Below, in pieces: positions 24,017 through 37,056 of a DNA stretch of 64,000 nucleotides. The stretch's first letter is position 1, and each line of letters begins with the position of its first letter. A model generated the notes under the pieces. It had not been told where the DNA came from and made no database searches. It saw only the letters and a program-made list of their open reading frames with translations. The translations under genes and the position numbers were made by a program. This stretch comes from Siderastrea siderea (lineage: Eukaryota > Cnidaria > Anthozoa > Scleractinia > Rhizangiidae). The stretch lies in NCBI GenBank assembly GCA_964030785.1, contig OZ034967.1:68733713-68797712 (forward strand). The letters are read 5' to 3'.

Positions 24017-27000
24017 GTAAAGCAATTTTTCTGTTTTTTAGCTTTTATAAGGCTTGTTTTGTACCACTAGAAAGTCTTCATAGATATGGCAAGAGGTGAA
24101 CAAACAGGGTATCGTGAGGTACCCATTTAACTAATAACGTTAGCCTAACATCCTAATACAAAGTGAAACTATACATTAGGAGGAAAATTTTCTCTACTTC
24201 TTTATCCTTACTCGGAAAAGGTTAGTTTTCTGTATTTAAAGCCGAAGTTCTTTGTTTTCTGCTCTGCAACTGTTTGTTTTTCATCATATAAAGGTGGCCG
24301 ATATCACGGTAGACGCACTGTATTCAAAGAAAAACGATCTAACATCATCGGGTGTTGGCTAGACTTGAATGTCAGTTCACACACTGCAAGAAAAAAGTAC
24401 ACATCTTAATATTTGCTTTGATTGATGTGTTTAATTTCAATGTCCGGATAACACAATCGTATAATTTATGATTTTTAACAAGGAGATCATGGATTCGACG
24501 CAGAATTTCTTCTTTCGACACCTAGAAAGCCATTTTACATCTAACATGACAGTAAATAGTTATATACGTCATGTGATGTATTTATCTTCTAATCACGTAA
24601 AATCCGCCCTTTTGGAAATTGGGCAGTCAAAATTGGCAAATGTATAAGAAAATCAAAAACGCAATTACACACTCTCTAGCTCTGATACATTACTCATATT
24701 TCACAAGAGTAGTCTTTACCCTACTATCGTAAGATTATAGATTCTGCGAAAATAATTTGACATCCGATTTAAGTTAATGTTGCATTTCCAGACAAACACT
24801 ATTGTTTGAGCTGCGCTGATTGCTCGTGTCCAAAATGGCGGATTTTGCCGTAAAGAGGTCTCTGGCTCTTGGCTACACGTCCTAGAATGTTTTAAAGCAC
24901 CTGTCAATATCCCACAATGTAGGTTAAAGGAACTTTAACACTACTCGTTTCTTTTTTCAAGGAAAACGTTTTTATTCAATAAGAACTTATAGAATAATTA
25001 ATCACTTTCATGGTTGATAATTGCACCAATTTCTAACTTAGGCTTTAAAAGCCCGCATGCGATAATCATGACACGGTATGTCCAGCTTTTAGAGGGCTTT
25101 TATTGATGAAATAATTGTTTTGTAAGATGAAGAATTGTAAGAATAAAGATTGACACTGTTAGAGTATTTTTCGGCGGTTATGTGTAAGTAACAAAGTGAT
25201 GAACGTTTTGGCTTGCGCACCACGGGCATTTCAGATAAATATCCCTAAAGGTGACAATTACAGCGGACTCTGCGTAAGTTGTGTTCTCTTCTTTAGCTAC
25301 AATCGAAGCTGTTTCAGTCAGGGCGTGCCGAAAAACCCAGAAATAAAACTTGGGATGTTTATACACGAACACAAAAAACAATTTATAAGATAACTTAAGC
25401 AAAGCGCGGGCACTGATGGGTTAATTAAGCGTTCCGTTTGCCTATGGGTGCACACCGGTGAAAGATGTGTACTACTTAAGCCCACGCGGATGTGGGGCAA
25501 TGTGGTGAGCGCAACTAATGCAAACATTTTCACAATTACCTCCCGAGCGTCTTGTTGAATTTTTCCACCTATTTTTCCTGAACTTAAGTTTACAAAGTAC
25601 AATAAAAAGGTTGTGTACAGTACGACACGAGTGACTTCTAGAGGCTATCGCCTCGAGCAACTCTTACACTTCGTTAGTACATATACTAGATAACTATGAT
25701 ACGACAGACTCCCCAGATTTACCAAACGTACGCTCTTCAAGGTCCAAACTATTCAACTGTGCGAGTACATATATTAAGAATCTTCAAATTAGATTTAGAA
25801 CATACAGTCTGCAGCAAAGTACGTACCCTGATTAGTGCTTTTCAACTGTCCTCATCAGTTATTGGCGTTGGATTTCTGATGGAACACTGTCTGTTGTGTT
25901 TGATATATTTCTTCGTAAACAATCCTCTGTTTCTGTCCGCGCCCAACGGAGCAAATAATCTACACTTATGGAGTCACTCCACACACTTGTGTCATACATA
26001 TTTTTGCCTCCTTAGGGACACTTCATTTTTAGGGGGTTGGGTAGGCATTTCTTTTACAAGAAAGCAGCTCCTGAAGAAAGTTATTTCCATTCCCTTCCCC
26101 ATCTGCCCTCAAAAATGAAATGGTCCGTCCCAAATGCATTATGGAAAAGAAAAAGCACCATGTCACGCTCATAGGGTCTTGCCATTGTTTTTAAAATTCA
26201 CAATATCTTCTTTAGCAACGTAGACATGGCTTTAAGGGCGCAATGTTTGTACACCAGAAGGGGTTTTTCCTTTGGTGACCTTTCGTTTTCGTTTGGAGCG
26301 CTAACAGTAAGGAAACACCCCTTTTTTGTTTCTGTGTTCAGAACTAACGTGTCCGGCACTGAGAACAGCGTCACCCACTCTGCAGCCGCAAAAGACCACC
26401 ATTGATAGCGGTTAAACTTGGTTTTTCGAGTTTGAAATTACACGAGAACTGATACCTGTTCCAGTAATAGCAAATAAGTTGAGACCACCATGATTCTGGA
26501 GATGGGTCGCAATCACCTGTTATGAATCCGGAATTATAAAGTTTCATTATTGTCGCTGCATCAACCCAAGGACGATGAGTCAGTCCTTGTATAACCAAGA
26601 AGACGAATGAAATTTGTTTCTAGTTTAGAAACGACCAAGAACTAATATTATTTTGGTAGTCAAATGTCATCTCAGATTCACTCTTATCTCACCTCTGAAT
26701 GATTTCGCTAATGCTAGTCAATGTACAAAAGATTTAGTCCAGTGCTCATCCGCAAAGAAAGGAACGCACTGCAAATGACTGCAACTAGCTGTGTTTTTGA
26801 AAAAAAAAAACAAGCTTTCATTCATATTTGACTTGAACATTGAGTGCACATGTTGAAATTATCGATTTGTTATTGAAGCAAACTTTTAAATTTTTTTACT
26901 CAATTATAGCATCTATTAATTTACGACCACAAGGGATTCGTGTTCAAAATTACTGTAAGTGCATGTTGATAAAATACACATTGTTGGTCTTGATCTGATA

Positions 27001-27125
27001 ATAATTTATTTTAGAACATGCACAATTTTGGAAAGACGTTCGTTCACCAAAGAAGATCTTCTAACTGAATGCGTAGTTCTTAGAAATGAAACAAATATGC
27101 CAATTGCAAAAAGAAATTGCAGATA
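24017..27125. other. 3' flank of convertase, no firm gene
   Basis: An AATAAA near 25143 could serve as a distal poly(A) signal. Two short splice-flanked open blocks (25233-25271; 26910-26954) are possible small exons of a + strand gene ending at 29901, but each is too short to support. A 140-codon frame at 25696-26118 shows no recognisable features. Confidence 0.35.
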
Positions 27126-27738
27126 GAGGGGGGCGTAAGGGGGGTCCGAAAACGGCACAAAAAAACGTATAAATACCGCAATACCGCATTGAAATTGACA
27201 AAAAAACCGAAACCGCAGTTTCAAATGTGTAGGCTAAGTTCCCGTTATCGAGTCTTTACGTCGGCCATTCTATAAGAAATAAATATGTTGAATATTTATA
27301 ATAGAAGTATAATAATAGAAGTATTGTAGTATTAGTTTATTTAGAGCTGACCTTAATGCTGGTATCTGGATCATGTACGCTGAAGAGTATCGATAAATTC
27401 CATGACTTTGTGTAACACTAATAATTAACTAAGTTCTGCGTCGGCGAAGGTCTCGAAGTTGTACCTTAAGGGGACTAACCACGTTGGGCTTAATCTGTGG
27501 AACTCTGTGTGCACGCACACGCTTGAATACTGCTGACCGTATAACGTAACGTAAAACTTTCGGTATCGAAGAGATCTCAACATTTATAACTTCCACATGG
27601 CAACTGAACAGATCAAATTTTGTACCAAGCATGCTTTTCGTAATTTTTCTGTTAAAATTTGTCAATTTTAGACTGAATTCTTAACAACTGGAAGTCAAGT
27701 CAACGTAACCAGTCCCCTTAAACAGTCTGATGGAGTGA

Positions 27739-28607
27739 TTAGTAGAGCAGACGATTATTGAAACGGACAACTCTTCCGAAGCGAGTTCTTGCTCCCAGGA
27801 GAAACGTCGCAGAGCTTGCAATCTCTCCTTGGAGCAAAGTGGAATCGTCCGGACGATCTTCAACTTCTTCGTCGCTGCTTTCATCATATTCGTCCGCTTC
27901 GTCGTCGTCCAACTCGGCAGTGGGTGCGGCAGCGGCAGCGTCTGCTGTATTGACCTGCTCGTCAAAGGCCATGGACAGGGTCCCAAAGGGGTTTAGGGCT
28001 CCAGACTCCTGGGTAAAAAATAAAGGGCTCCAGAGCTCCAAGACAGAAAAACTGGGGCTCTAGGGCTCCATTTGGCCAGAATCAGCATTTTTGTCTGGGC
28101 TCCAAGTAGAAAAAGGCTTTGGACTCCGCGCTCCAGGGCTCCAAGGACCTCCCCTTTGAGACCCTGAATGGAGACAGGCTTATCTGAGATCTCGCATTGC
28201 CTTTGGTACATAAATTCTGGGAGTGTGCCGTGACGTGCCATGGTGGTCTCTTGGTGTACCGTTCGTTGTCTTGCGGCAGCCCCATAAGAGGACGCCCAGT
28301 TTCTAAGAGCATTGCAGTCGGCTGGAGACATATTGACATTTAGTAGAGGTTTCATGACAGGAACCTGCGATAGCAACAAACCTCCCTCTGGTTTGGGATA
28401 CCAAGATAGCCTGCTTGTGTGATAATAAGCTGCCCAAGTGGTAACACACTTCACCGCCTCCTTCATTGCTAAGCCGAATGACCTGCAGTACTCTGCCTTT
28501 GACATGTTTGCCTGCTTTACATGTACGGTAAAGTGAAAATTTTCCATATCTAGTGTGATACAGCTCAACAAATTCTGGAAAGTTATACAACATTGGTGAC
28601 ATATCAT
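27739..28607 (-). pseudogene. element-encoded ORF interrupted by a MITE
   Basis: The - strand frame covers what looks like the C-terminal part of an unrecognised protein. The upstream block (28168-28607, about 145 codons) contains the HVKQAN and SWYPKPEGG regions. A MITE (27976-28166) follows. The downstream block has an Ala run, an acidic DDDEADEYDESSDEE stretch and the terminus TRFGRVVRFNNRLLY. TRxGR-type basic C-termini recur in transposon-associated cnidarian ORFs; the ORF at 63346-63990 ends similarly (TRSGRAITRR). I infer an element gene, not a host gene. The N-terminal part is missing or further decayed. Confidence 0.55.
27976..28166. mobile_element. GGGCTCC-rich MITE, copy 2
   Basis: Begins CAGGGTCCCAAAGGGG and ends with the inverse (CCCCTTTGAGACCCTG). 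An ATGGA target copy precedes it (27971-27975) and another follows one base beyond its end (28168-28172). It lies inside the ORF of the larger element, so it is younger than that element. Confidence 0.7.
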
Positions 28608-29502
28608 TGGATAAAACGGTTAATAATATCAAGCATTAACTGGAAAAGGCTGAAATTACAAACCACAATGCTTATTTGCGGGTCTTTGCACATTAGTGGT
28701 CACCGACTGCTGTGTAGCTCGAAAGACCTTTTAAAAATTTAAAACAAAACACCGGAAACTAGAGGATACGCGTGAAAATGTATCGTCCGTATCACCGCAG
28801 TTTCTTTTTTTCACCGATTACCGCGGCCTAAAATTTATAGAAACCGCAAACCGCTTAGTCTTGTAAAACCGCAATACCGTACTTTAAAATCAAAATTACC
28901 GCAATACCGCACCAAAAATAACGCAATACCGCATCACCGCAAACCCTTACGCCCCCCTCCAGATACAACTGTCGTCGGAAAAGGTTCAGTCAAATTAAAG
29001 GTCTTATTAAATCGGATGAAACAACTGTAGTGACCCATAATTTGGTTTTTATTCCCCTCAAATTTCCAATTCTTCCGATTCTTTGTAAGGTTTTGCTAAT
29101 ACAATGTCGTTCCCATGGTTTCTAGATCTTTTACACGTTGCCTATGGAGAAAATGGTCACTGCGCTAAAAGTTAATTCTATCAGTTGTTGAAGTCAAGTC
29201 CATTCCATCTATAAGGTTGTTTACTCGTAGCCAAATTTCTCGTAAGAGATTGACTTGGGATCACAAGCAATTCAAGAGCGAGATTACGGGTTTTCTGTCC
29301 TAACCGATTCTTAGGGAGCCCAGTAAAGGACAGGCACTGCAAAAATACTTTTTTCTCTAGGACTGCCACTTGTTAGACAGCACTGCTACTTATTACCTGG
29401 CACTGCCACTTGCGAGGGAGGATGAGCGCATGCCCTTGATGAGCCCGTGGTACCTTGTGATATATAATAAGTGGCAGTCAGCTAGATAATCAATTTTTGC
29501 AG

Positions 29503-29901
29503 TGCAGGTCCTGCACTGGGACCTACCGTAGTTTCTCTCGCTCTACTAGCTGCACTTTCCGCTGGCGGTTCATGGAAAGTAAGTATGGAGAACTGCTATG
29601 GTAGATTTCTCGGGCGATCGTCTTACGACAAAGATTTTGGTTTTTATATGCCCATTTTACGTAACATCTTTATTTAGTAGAGGAAGAACTAGAAATTGGC
29701 AGGGGGTTCCTTATAACCATTATTTACTTTCTTAAAACAATAAACATAAACCAACCTGGGCAAAGCTTTGCGCCGTTATCCTAAAAAAAAATCGATTAAA
29801 ATCAATGACTCTTATTATCATGCTATACGTTTATTATTATCTTGCAGGATACACCTGAAAATGTAACAAGGTCGGCTAAACCACTTTTTAAGTCAATATA
29901 A
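29503..29901 (+). CDS. candidate terminal exons of an unrecognised + strand gene
   Basis: Two blocks with matching phase: 29503 (or 29508)-29578, acceptor TTTTTGCAG and donor GTAAGTATG; and 29848-29901, acceptor TATCTTGCAG ending in TAA. The first is hydrophobic (TVVSLALLAALSAGGSW) and could be a membrane helix. The second reads DTPENVTRSAKPLFKSI and then stop. The stop lies about 60 bp before the 3' end of the convergent - strand gene. Upstream exons were not found, so this could be a chance pairing. Confidence 0.35.
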
Positions 29902-29958
29902 AATGACAAAACAAGAATGTGTCTGAGGAGCGATCCACCACGTTTCTGTTTCAGTGGC

Positions 29959-32468
29959 CTATTGGTTCATGAGGTACCTGTTTCCCTGTCTTCCATCTTC
30001 CAATCCTCTAGTAAAAGCATAAGCCAGAGGTTGGAGTTGATTTAGCTGGTCACTCCTCAAATACAGGGTTCCTTCTCGGTCCCCGTTTCGCATGTGAAGT
30101 ATGGGCGGGGGTGGGTACATCGAGTCGTAGCAGCTGAAAACGTAATTTAAAACGCATCAAGTTTTGATCAGGATTAGTTTTTGACAGTCGAAAGTACTTA
30201 CGTTCTAGAACAAGTTTTTTTCTGGGTAAAATGTTGCAAGCAGTGCCTAGCGCTTCCAACCAGGATGAAACAGAATTTCAGAAAAATTTTCAGGGTAAAT
30301 TTAAGTAACGAACAGTTCTACGTACTTTCTGTAGTAAGAACCATTTAGGGCATAGTCAACTGGCATCTTACATTCAGAGCATCTACCGGTCATTTGGCTA
30401 TAACACCTGAAACCAAAGAGTAGCAAATAAATAACAACAACAACAAACTTACATTCGACGCCTGCTGTGTGGTAATTATAAATAGAGCAAGTGCGAGAAA
30501 CAATTACAAAGCTAATACGTAGCTGTTTAAAGATAAAATCTGAACTATTTACAACTTTTGAAACTGAGTTAAAGAAAGGATTCAAGCATGCAGAATGTTT
30601 TGGTATTTTCCCAACATCGCACTTGTTAAGTAGAAGCAAAGCGTTTTAAAACGTCGTAACACCCCGTAGTCTTCTCATTTTCGGCTGAGACAGAGAAACC
30701 ATGTCAGTAAAATACTAGAACGAGCACAGTCAAGTTATCACTGTTGAAAAGTTTATATAGGCTAAAGGCTATACAAGAAGAGATATACCGTAGCCTGTAA
30801 TTTTCTGATTTTGCTAAAAGCAGATATTTTTTTTATGAAAAATTTGCATACCGAGTATCGAGCAGCGGAAGTGATTTTGATTGGTTGTTTCTCTAAATGT
30901 CATTCAATCGACAAAGCGTACTGAAGACGTTCCCTAGAAGAATTGTATCAGGTTCTATTTTTGTTTCGCCTTTTCCGTCTAAATGTTTCACCGAGCGAAA
31001 CGAAAACAGAGCGTTATCACAGGTCACAACGAGTTACAACAAACAACCTGAATTGTATCAACTATTTAGCCTGCGTAGCAGGCGTAATCGGGAAGGGTAA
31101 GGAGAAGGAAAAATGGGGGGACTGGGGAGAAGGGAGGAGAACGCATTTCTGCGGCCTCTGGCAGACACAAACTTCTGATTGGCTAATTTAGACAAAACAT
31201 CCCAAGAAAATTGACGTAATCTCAAGCATCAAGTAGCTTTGGACGAGGAGTCGTACCATCAAGGGCTTAGACGATTTAAACTCGGATGGAAGTAGCGACT
31301 TTATCTCGAAACCGGAACAAGAGGCGCCTTTTAGAGCTCTTCCAAAGGAAAGAGACGTTTTAGTGGGTTTACTTACGGGATACGGCCCTAGAAAGAAGAG
31401 ATTTGAGAAGATTTTAAAATGCACTGCTGCTGCGCCATGCGTCCTTCACTCGTGAATTGTGAAGACGGTAATACCCATTTCTCGGAGTGATGACACGCCT
31501 ATTCAGACCTATAGTGGAATTCAGAGAGTATAACTACCGGAGAAATTATTCTTTGGCGGGGCAGACGGTTGTTTTGTGAAAGCGAAGACAAAGCTGCCGT
31601 TGCAAGGCATCACTCAAGCTGTCGACTTTATAGCAAATGTTCTAGCGGTTCTGGAACTCTATGGTAAAGTAGATTACATTTTTTATCACAAATTTGTACC
31701 AAAATACTTTTTTCGGGCTTTCGCGAAGTTTAAGAAACGTGCAATTCGGTCAATGAATTCCCCTTAAAATGAATCGCAGGTAAAATGGAATAGCTTGCGT
31801 GTTATTACCTTTCCCTGAACGCGTTTGGTTTTCAGAAGCAAATACGGTAGGGGCTTAAATTAATAAGTCTTTTTTTATTTAATTAGAGAAGCTTGTTGTC
31901 TCTGTTTTCGTTAATAAGCGCTGTGAAAATCCACGGTTGAAGTTTAATTTTACTGGCGTGACGACACGACAGAACTCCTGCGTAATTTTTCAAAATTTTG
32001 ACGTTTAGTATGTTTTGGCGGCAATTCTTAATTGGCAGTAAGAAGCTGTTTTTCAAAATTAGAAATTGTAACAATTCCAGACCAAGTGAGTTGTTCTTTG
32101 GTTCTAAAAAATTCTCATCATGCCTAACTTTATTCGTATACGCACTGAGTTGTCCAGTAAGTCGAATTAAATCCCGAGTGAAATGAAAAGCACCTGCCTA
32201 CAGTTAACCTAATTGGATTTACCTGAGAATCGGTGCGCGGAAATATAAACGAGTCGTTCCCTTCTCCCCAGACTCCCATTTTTTCGACTCTCTCGCACCC
32301 CCTACCTCCTTCCCGTTTACGCCTGATATGCAGGCTGTCAACTATTTTGCAATTTTATCTTATGTGCAACAGACTTACGGAAACTTGCACACGCCTCCAA
32401 CAGTCGCTTCGAAAGGACCAAAGTTTCTTCCACAGTAGCCACAAGAGGGAAACCCTCTGTTATAACAC
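29959..32468 (-). CDS. Cys-rich protein, 3' four exons (5' end not found)
   Basis: Four - strand exons share the same intron phase and join in frame: 32468-32379, 30406-30326, 30246-30202 and 30133-29959 (TAG at 29959-29961). Each has a proper AG acceptor, and GT donors are present (GTAAGT at the first and third; the second is a weaker GTACGT). The first exon encodes CYNRGFPSCGYCGRNFGPF and ends CKF; the second starts CYSQMTGRCSECKMP; the last starts CYDSMYPPPP and continues 47 polar residues to stop. CKFPCY and CSRTCY recur at exon junctions, suggesting repeated Cys modules. No family recognised; a secreted disulphide-rich protein is an inference. The large intron contains a 1.27-kb transposon. 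Confidence 0.6.
31067..32337. mobile_element. MULE-like TIR element with 9-bp TSD
   Basis: Located in an intron of the - strand Cys-rich gene. TSD TCAACTATT at 31058-31066 and 32338-32346. The left end begins TAGCCTGCGTAGCAGGCGTA; the right end is its inverted near-copy, followed inward by GGGAAGG and other purine-rich blocks on the left (pyrimidine-rich on the right). A 9-bp TSD suits Mutator-like elements. No transposase seen. Confidence 0.7.
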
Positions 32469-32809
32469 CTGAAAAGTACAACGAAAAGAACAACCCAAGC
32501 CTTCACACCAACAAGATTCTTTTAAAATTTGACCTGCAGGGGGCCGGATGCAAAATACTGATTGCATCGTACCATTTTCTTCATAACATAGACCAAGGAA
32601 GACAAGAAACTTGCTGGTAAAATTTCCGCGCACCCCCCATCATACATTAATACTTTCAGAGTTGTCTTAATCGTTATACAACATCATCACCCATCGTGAG
32701 ACAAACGAATAAACGTTCACCTTACCTATCTTACACCACGATGAACAATTTCGCGCCAAAAACACGGGATTCAGCACAGGGTTATATCACGTTGGTGACC
32801 CTGTGGTGT

Positions 32810-32839
32810 GGACGGACGGACGGACGGACAGACGGACGG
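32810..32839. repeat. (GACG)n microsatellite
   Basis: About seven tetranucleotide units with one interruption (GACA). Confidence 0.85.
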
Positions 32840-32891
32840 TCACGTGACTATTACGTCACTACCACAATTTCTTGGCTTAATAGGTTATTAA

Positions 32892-33568
32892 GGGTGCGTT
32901 TCTTTGGGAAAATCCGAAAACGGATTTGTGATCCCAGATCATATGGATTCTTCGACACCAAAGAAACGCAAAATCTGAAAAAGGATTATTTTGTCATGAC
33001 AAGACAGGATGGAGGCACAATATGCAGAGATATTTCTCTCGTATTGCCCAAGAATTCAACTAGAATGGAATACAAATAATTTATAAACAAGGGCAGTATC
33101 TGCAGTAGTTCAAGTGAACTCGCTATTTGCGTTCACAGTTAGCAAAATCTGGTCCGTGAATTACAGAAATTGTACACAAATGAAGTTATCCTGACGTGTC
33201 AATGCTTCTGTCTGAACTTTTGGAGAAAACTTTTCAAATATACGGAACGGAATAATCACCTGAATTTTCTTTTTCACGATCGAATGTTTTGTCACGCAAG
33301 ATCGAGAGAAAATATGGCGAGACCAGTAAATTTGCATGGAAGACCGCTTGACAAATGTACTATTTTCGGATCCGTCCCCCAAAGAAACGCACGGATCATG
33401 AATCCTAAAAAATCCGGATTTAGATTTGATCTGATGTATCCACTCGGAGTGTGGATTCTTCAGATCACTAATCCGTGATTAATCCATTTTCGGATTTAGG
33501 TAAAGAAACGCAAAATCCGTTTTTGGAAACAAGAATCCGGATTTGGATTTTCCCAAAGAAACGCACCC
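32892..33568. mobile_element. PIF/Harbinger-type MITE
   Basis: TIR begins GGGTGCGTTTCTTTGGGAAA and continues about 25 bp, flanked by TAA on both sides (32889-32891 and 33569-33571). The motif AAAGAAACGCA recurs internally at about 32960, 33378 and 33503, as subterminal repeats. No coding sequence. Confidence 0.75.
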
Positions 33569-33571
33569 TAA

Positions 33572-34300
33572 ATTTCCTTAGCAATGGTGCTCCGCTATTA
33601 AATTCGATTCTTCTCGGCAATTACCTGATTGATTGCGATTTCTTCGGGCTGAATTACTTTGTCAACATTTTTCTCAAAAAGCTGAACGAAGTTCTCCTCA
33701 GGATTCTCGCCTTCATCCTCTTTTAGCCCGAGAGTATTCAGAACGTTCTTGCGTTTAAACTTCATAATCCCAGTCCTGAGTAGTACCTTGTTTTAATATT
33801 CATATTACATGATTCACGCTCTCGTTCACATTTTCTTCCAGCTTCATAACAGTGTTTTGTTCACCTGTAGTTAGAGTGGATCCTGAACGAGCTGCACGCT
33901 AATCAAGCTGAACAAGTGCAATCTCTGTTGATAATGAGTCAGATGTGCCGGGGCCGATGTGCCGTATTGTTTGAAGTAAACTGAACGTCTTCAAAGCTGT
34001 GTATTGATGGACCGCTCTTAGTGTCGCCCTTTCCGTTCGCCATAAGCATTTTGCCATAGCAAATGACATTGGATTACACGTAGTTCTCATGCTTTACGGC
34101 GACAAATGTTCTTCAGATCTCTACGCCATATTTATCACAATTTGTATGGCCGTCATCATATCTTCTTTCACCTGCAGTTGACCATTCATATATTGACATT
34201 CACTTAACTGGATCAAATCGCATTCACGGAATTCACTCATTAAAATATGTATCAAAGTGTTGTACAGCAGAATTAAAAAAATGTTTTAAAGGACTGTGTA
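33572..34300. other. no supported gene
   Basis: A 63-codon - strand frame (33899-34090) is open but unrecognised and lacks splice support. Confidence 0.35.
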
Positions 34301-34304
34301 ATGT

Positions 34305-34900
34305 CGAAATTCTTTGCTGAGTGTCCCAGATTTACTCGGAGAATTTTGGTGCAATGCGGACCCGCTGCCGAGGTACTTTAATTTGCTTCTCAGCCGCCTA
34401 GCGCTTTTCAGAATTCGCCAGCTTTCTGTGTTTGTTTACAGAGACCGAAAGCTCTAAATAATATCTAATTATGCAGCTTACAAATACAGTTATGGAGGTA
34501 ATAGTTAGATGCTCTTTACTGTAAAATTCTTTGCTGAGAGTCACTATGGAACAAATAGATTTTCCATGAGGCTTTTGGTACAATACGCGCCCGCAGCTAG
34601 CGTACGTTTCGTTTCATTTCCGCAACTTTTCTCAGAAATCGACATCTTCCCGTGGCGCTTGTTTACAGACTTTACGGAGACAAATAACATGAAATAACGA
34701 CTAAACTTGCAGCTTACAAATACAGTTATGGAGGCAATAGTTGGATGCTCTTTGTCCTTACCATATACACCAGGTATTGCATGAAAAAACTGCAACATTT
34801 TCTTTGACTTTGACTACGGAGCTTTTTCTTTCACGTACTTGCGCAACACAGTTCCAAGAATTCGCCATCTTCCCTTTGCCCGCCTACAAGAGCTATCAGT
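34305..34900. repeat. tandem repeat of ~220-240 bp, about 2.5 copies
   Basis: Key block GCAGCTTACAAATACAGTTA occurs at 34471 and again near 34710. AATTCTTTGCTGA occurs at about 34308 and 34526. A third, more diverged partial copy follows after 34800 (GAATTCGCCATCTTCCC). Short + and - frames in the array are by-products of the repeat. Confidence 0.65.
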
Positions 34901-37047
34901 TCTCGCGTCGGTTCCTCCGCGCCCCCACACTCCTCAGGTAAAGCAGGAGGTTAAATTTAACCCACCGCTAGGTTGGTAAAATCGCTAAACGCGTTAAATA
35001 AAAGCTAGAGGCAATCAAAATAACGGACTTGTTGTTTTGTGACCAACGAAGAAGGAAACGAGAAAGAAACTTTAGAGTCGAACTCAGTTACAACTTTCGA
35101 CAAGAGTCAATTTTGTTCATTACGGATCTTGTTGTGGGTGATCTCCGGCACAAAACTCGACGAACTTACGTAAATTCTTGAATTATTTCTTCGCCTGTGA
35201 ACGCAAATTCACGGACTGTCAACTCCGACAGCGTTCACGGCATCAGGTCCCATCAGCGAGTTCGCTCCACGTCTGATTTTTCGGCTGGTTTACAATACCA
35301 CTGGTTAGCTTGTTTTGAGGGACCGAAAGGTTTTCCTCAACTTTTTCATGATCAGTCAAAACAGAAGTCTCTGAAGGAGCAAAGTTTTGTTTCCGCACTT
35401 TGCTTGACCATTTTAGTGCTCACAACTCGGTCACTATAACAACAACAAAGGAAAGAGTATTATGGGATACTAACCGAGAGTTAGCCGCGTCTAGTCCGAG
35501 GTTAACAAACCGGCGGTTAAGAAGTTTAACCTCAGATTAGCCCTACGCCGAGGTTACTTTAGACCCTCTTTTGAACAACCGGGCCCTTACAAGTAGAATA
35601 CTGGCCATATAATGAGGGCACCAATCCTGGAAGTCAATTTTTTTCTTTGTCCTACGCTCGTGACATGGTGAATATTCCTTCTTCTAGTTAAACACCATTA
35701 TGTGAACTCCGAAGGGATACACGGTGTTGCTAAATTTATTTGAGGAGACGTCTTTCAGTTCAGTAAACTCGCAGCACGATTCTTTCTAACCGACCCTAAA
35801 ATCACATGGCTTCGCTCTGTGTCTCGTACTATTGTGCTGTAAAATGGCAGTAAGTTTGCTAATTTTCAAAGAATCATAGCTTTAAAGAATGACTAATAAG
35901 AGTGTATGCTCCATTAGTGACGTATCTTAGGCAGCCCTTTGGTTCTGACTGCATGCCAATGATGCCTCACCTACCTAACACGATTATTCTCAGTCGGCTC
36001 ATACTGTGGTTCATAATAGTACTCTTATACCATGTAACGTTCAACAAACCCACACGACGACACATATCGAAATAAGTTTGTGCAGTAGTAAGGTTACTGT
36101 TTTTATTGTTACCTAAGCTATTGATTTCAATGTACATGAAAAACTAATACATAGTCTTTAGGTAAAGATTAAGATTTCTTTGCTAGATAATTAAAGAAAA
36201 TCAAAGATTTTAACTTAAGTGACAAAAAATTATTTGGTGGGACCGCACCCTTACGAGTGTTTCAAACAAATCACCGAAATTGTCACCTTCCAGGGAGCCA
36301 CCGGTAACATTTTCAAAAAAATTCCCATTAGAAGTGAGTTGCTAAGGTAAGGTTTGCTCCCCTTTTATCACGTGAACTTAACGCAATTAAATTTTAACAA
36401 TTGAGCTACCTCAGCGGTGATATTCTGTTGGATTGGAGTAAAGTGTGTAAACGGCTTTAGATGCAGGCCTTTCGTGGATGATCGTTTACATGATTTTCGC
36501 CAGCTTGGAAATCTATTGGAAATCTGTCGGGAGGTCATAATTTATATCAAGGGACCCTTATCGTGTTACAAACGATAAAGAAAACTACGATTTTGTCTAA
36601 CTGCGATGGTCACATCTTTCATGACCAAATTAATACCATTCTAGTTGAATCGAGCGTCCCCAAAGCTGTATATGCTTCTGGATCTTACCGACTAAAAATA
36701 TCACCGCAAAGAAGAAAAATTTGCTTCTTTTGATAGGAATATAGTCCAAGAAATAACAACAACAAGGTGCTATTAAAAAAACATAAACAGTTAAGTAGTA
36801 TTTCGTTTCCGCTAGAGAAAGCCCCCCTTTGACTGAAAACATTGAAAATTCGTCTCGTGGCTATAGAAAACGTCGAAGTGACTCTTTGAACCATTCGTTT
36901 GGGAAATAATACAATTTAACGAAGTTCTATGTATAACATAGTAATTATTCAAGGTGGCGTTGCAATAGACTTTTTGTTTGAACAATTCCTTTGCGAAAGG
37001 AATATTTGTCGTGTTCATTTCAACCATCTGAATTGATCTTCTTTCCA
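34901..37047. other. intergenic, repeats likely, no supported gene
   Basis: 34945-35590 is rich in GGTTAA/TTAACC words in both orientations and may be another degenerate TIR element. I could not define its ends. No exon found. Confidence 0.35.
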
Positions 37048-37056
37048 GGTTATGCC

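Larger units (their letters stand above)
27126..28959. mobile_element. DNA transposon with 6-bp TSD and decayed ORF
   Basis: TIR GAGGGGGGCGTAAGG at 27126, with its exact reverse complement ending at 28959. TSD CAGATA lies at 27120-27125 and 28960-28965. Both ends carry subterminal ACCGCAATACCGCA repeats, dense at about 28770-28945 and sparser at about 27160-27190. The interior encodes a - strand ORF. Superfamily not assigned. Confidence 0.75.

Noticed and set aside
26910..26954. 45-bp exon between TTATAG and GTAAGT
   Set aside because: Open in two frames, no partner exon found; could be chance.
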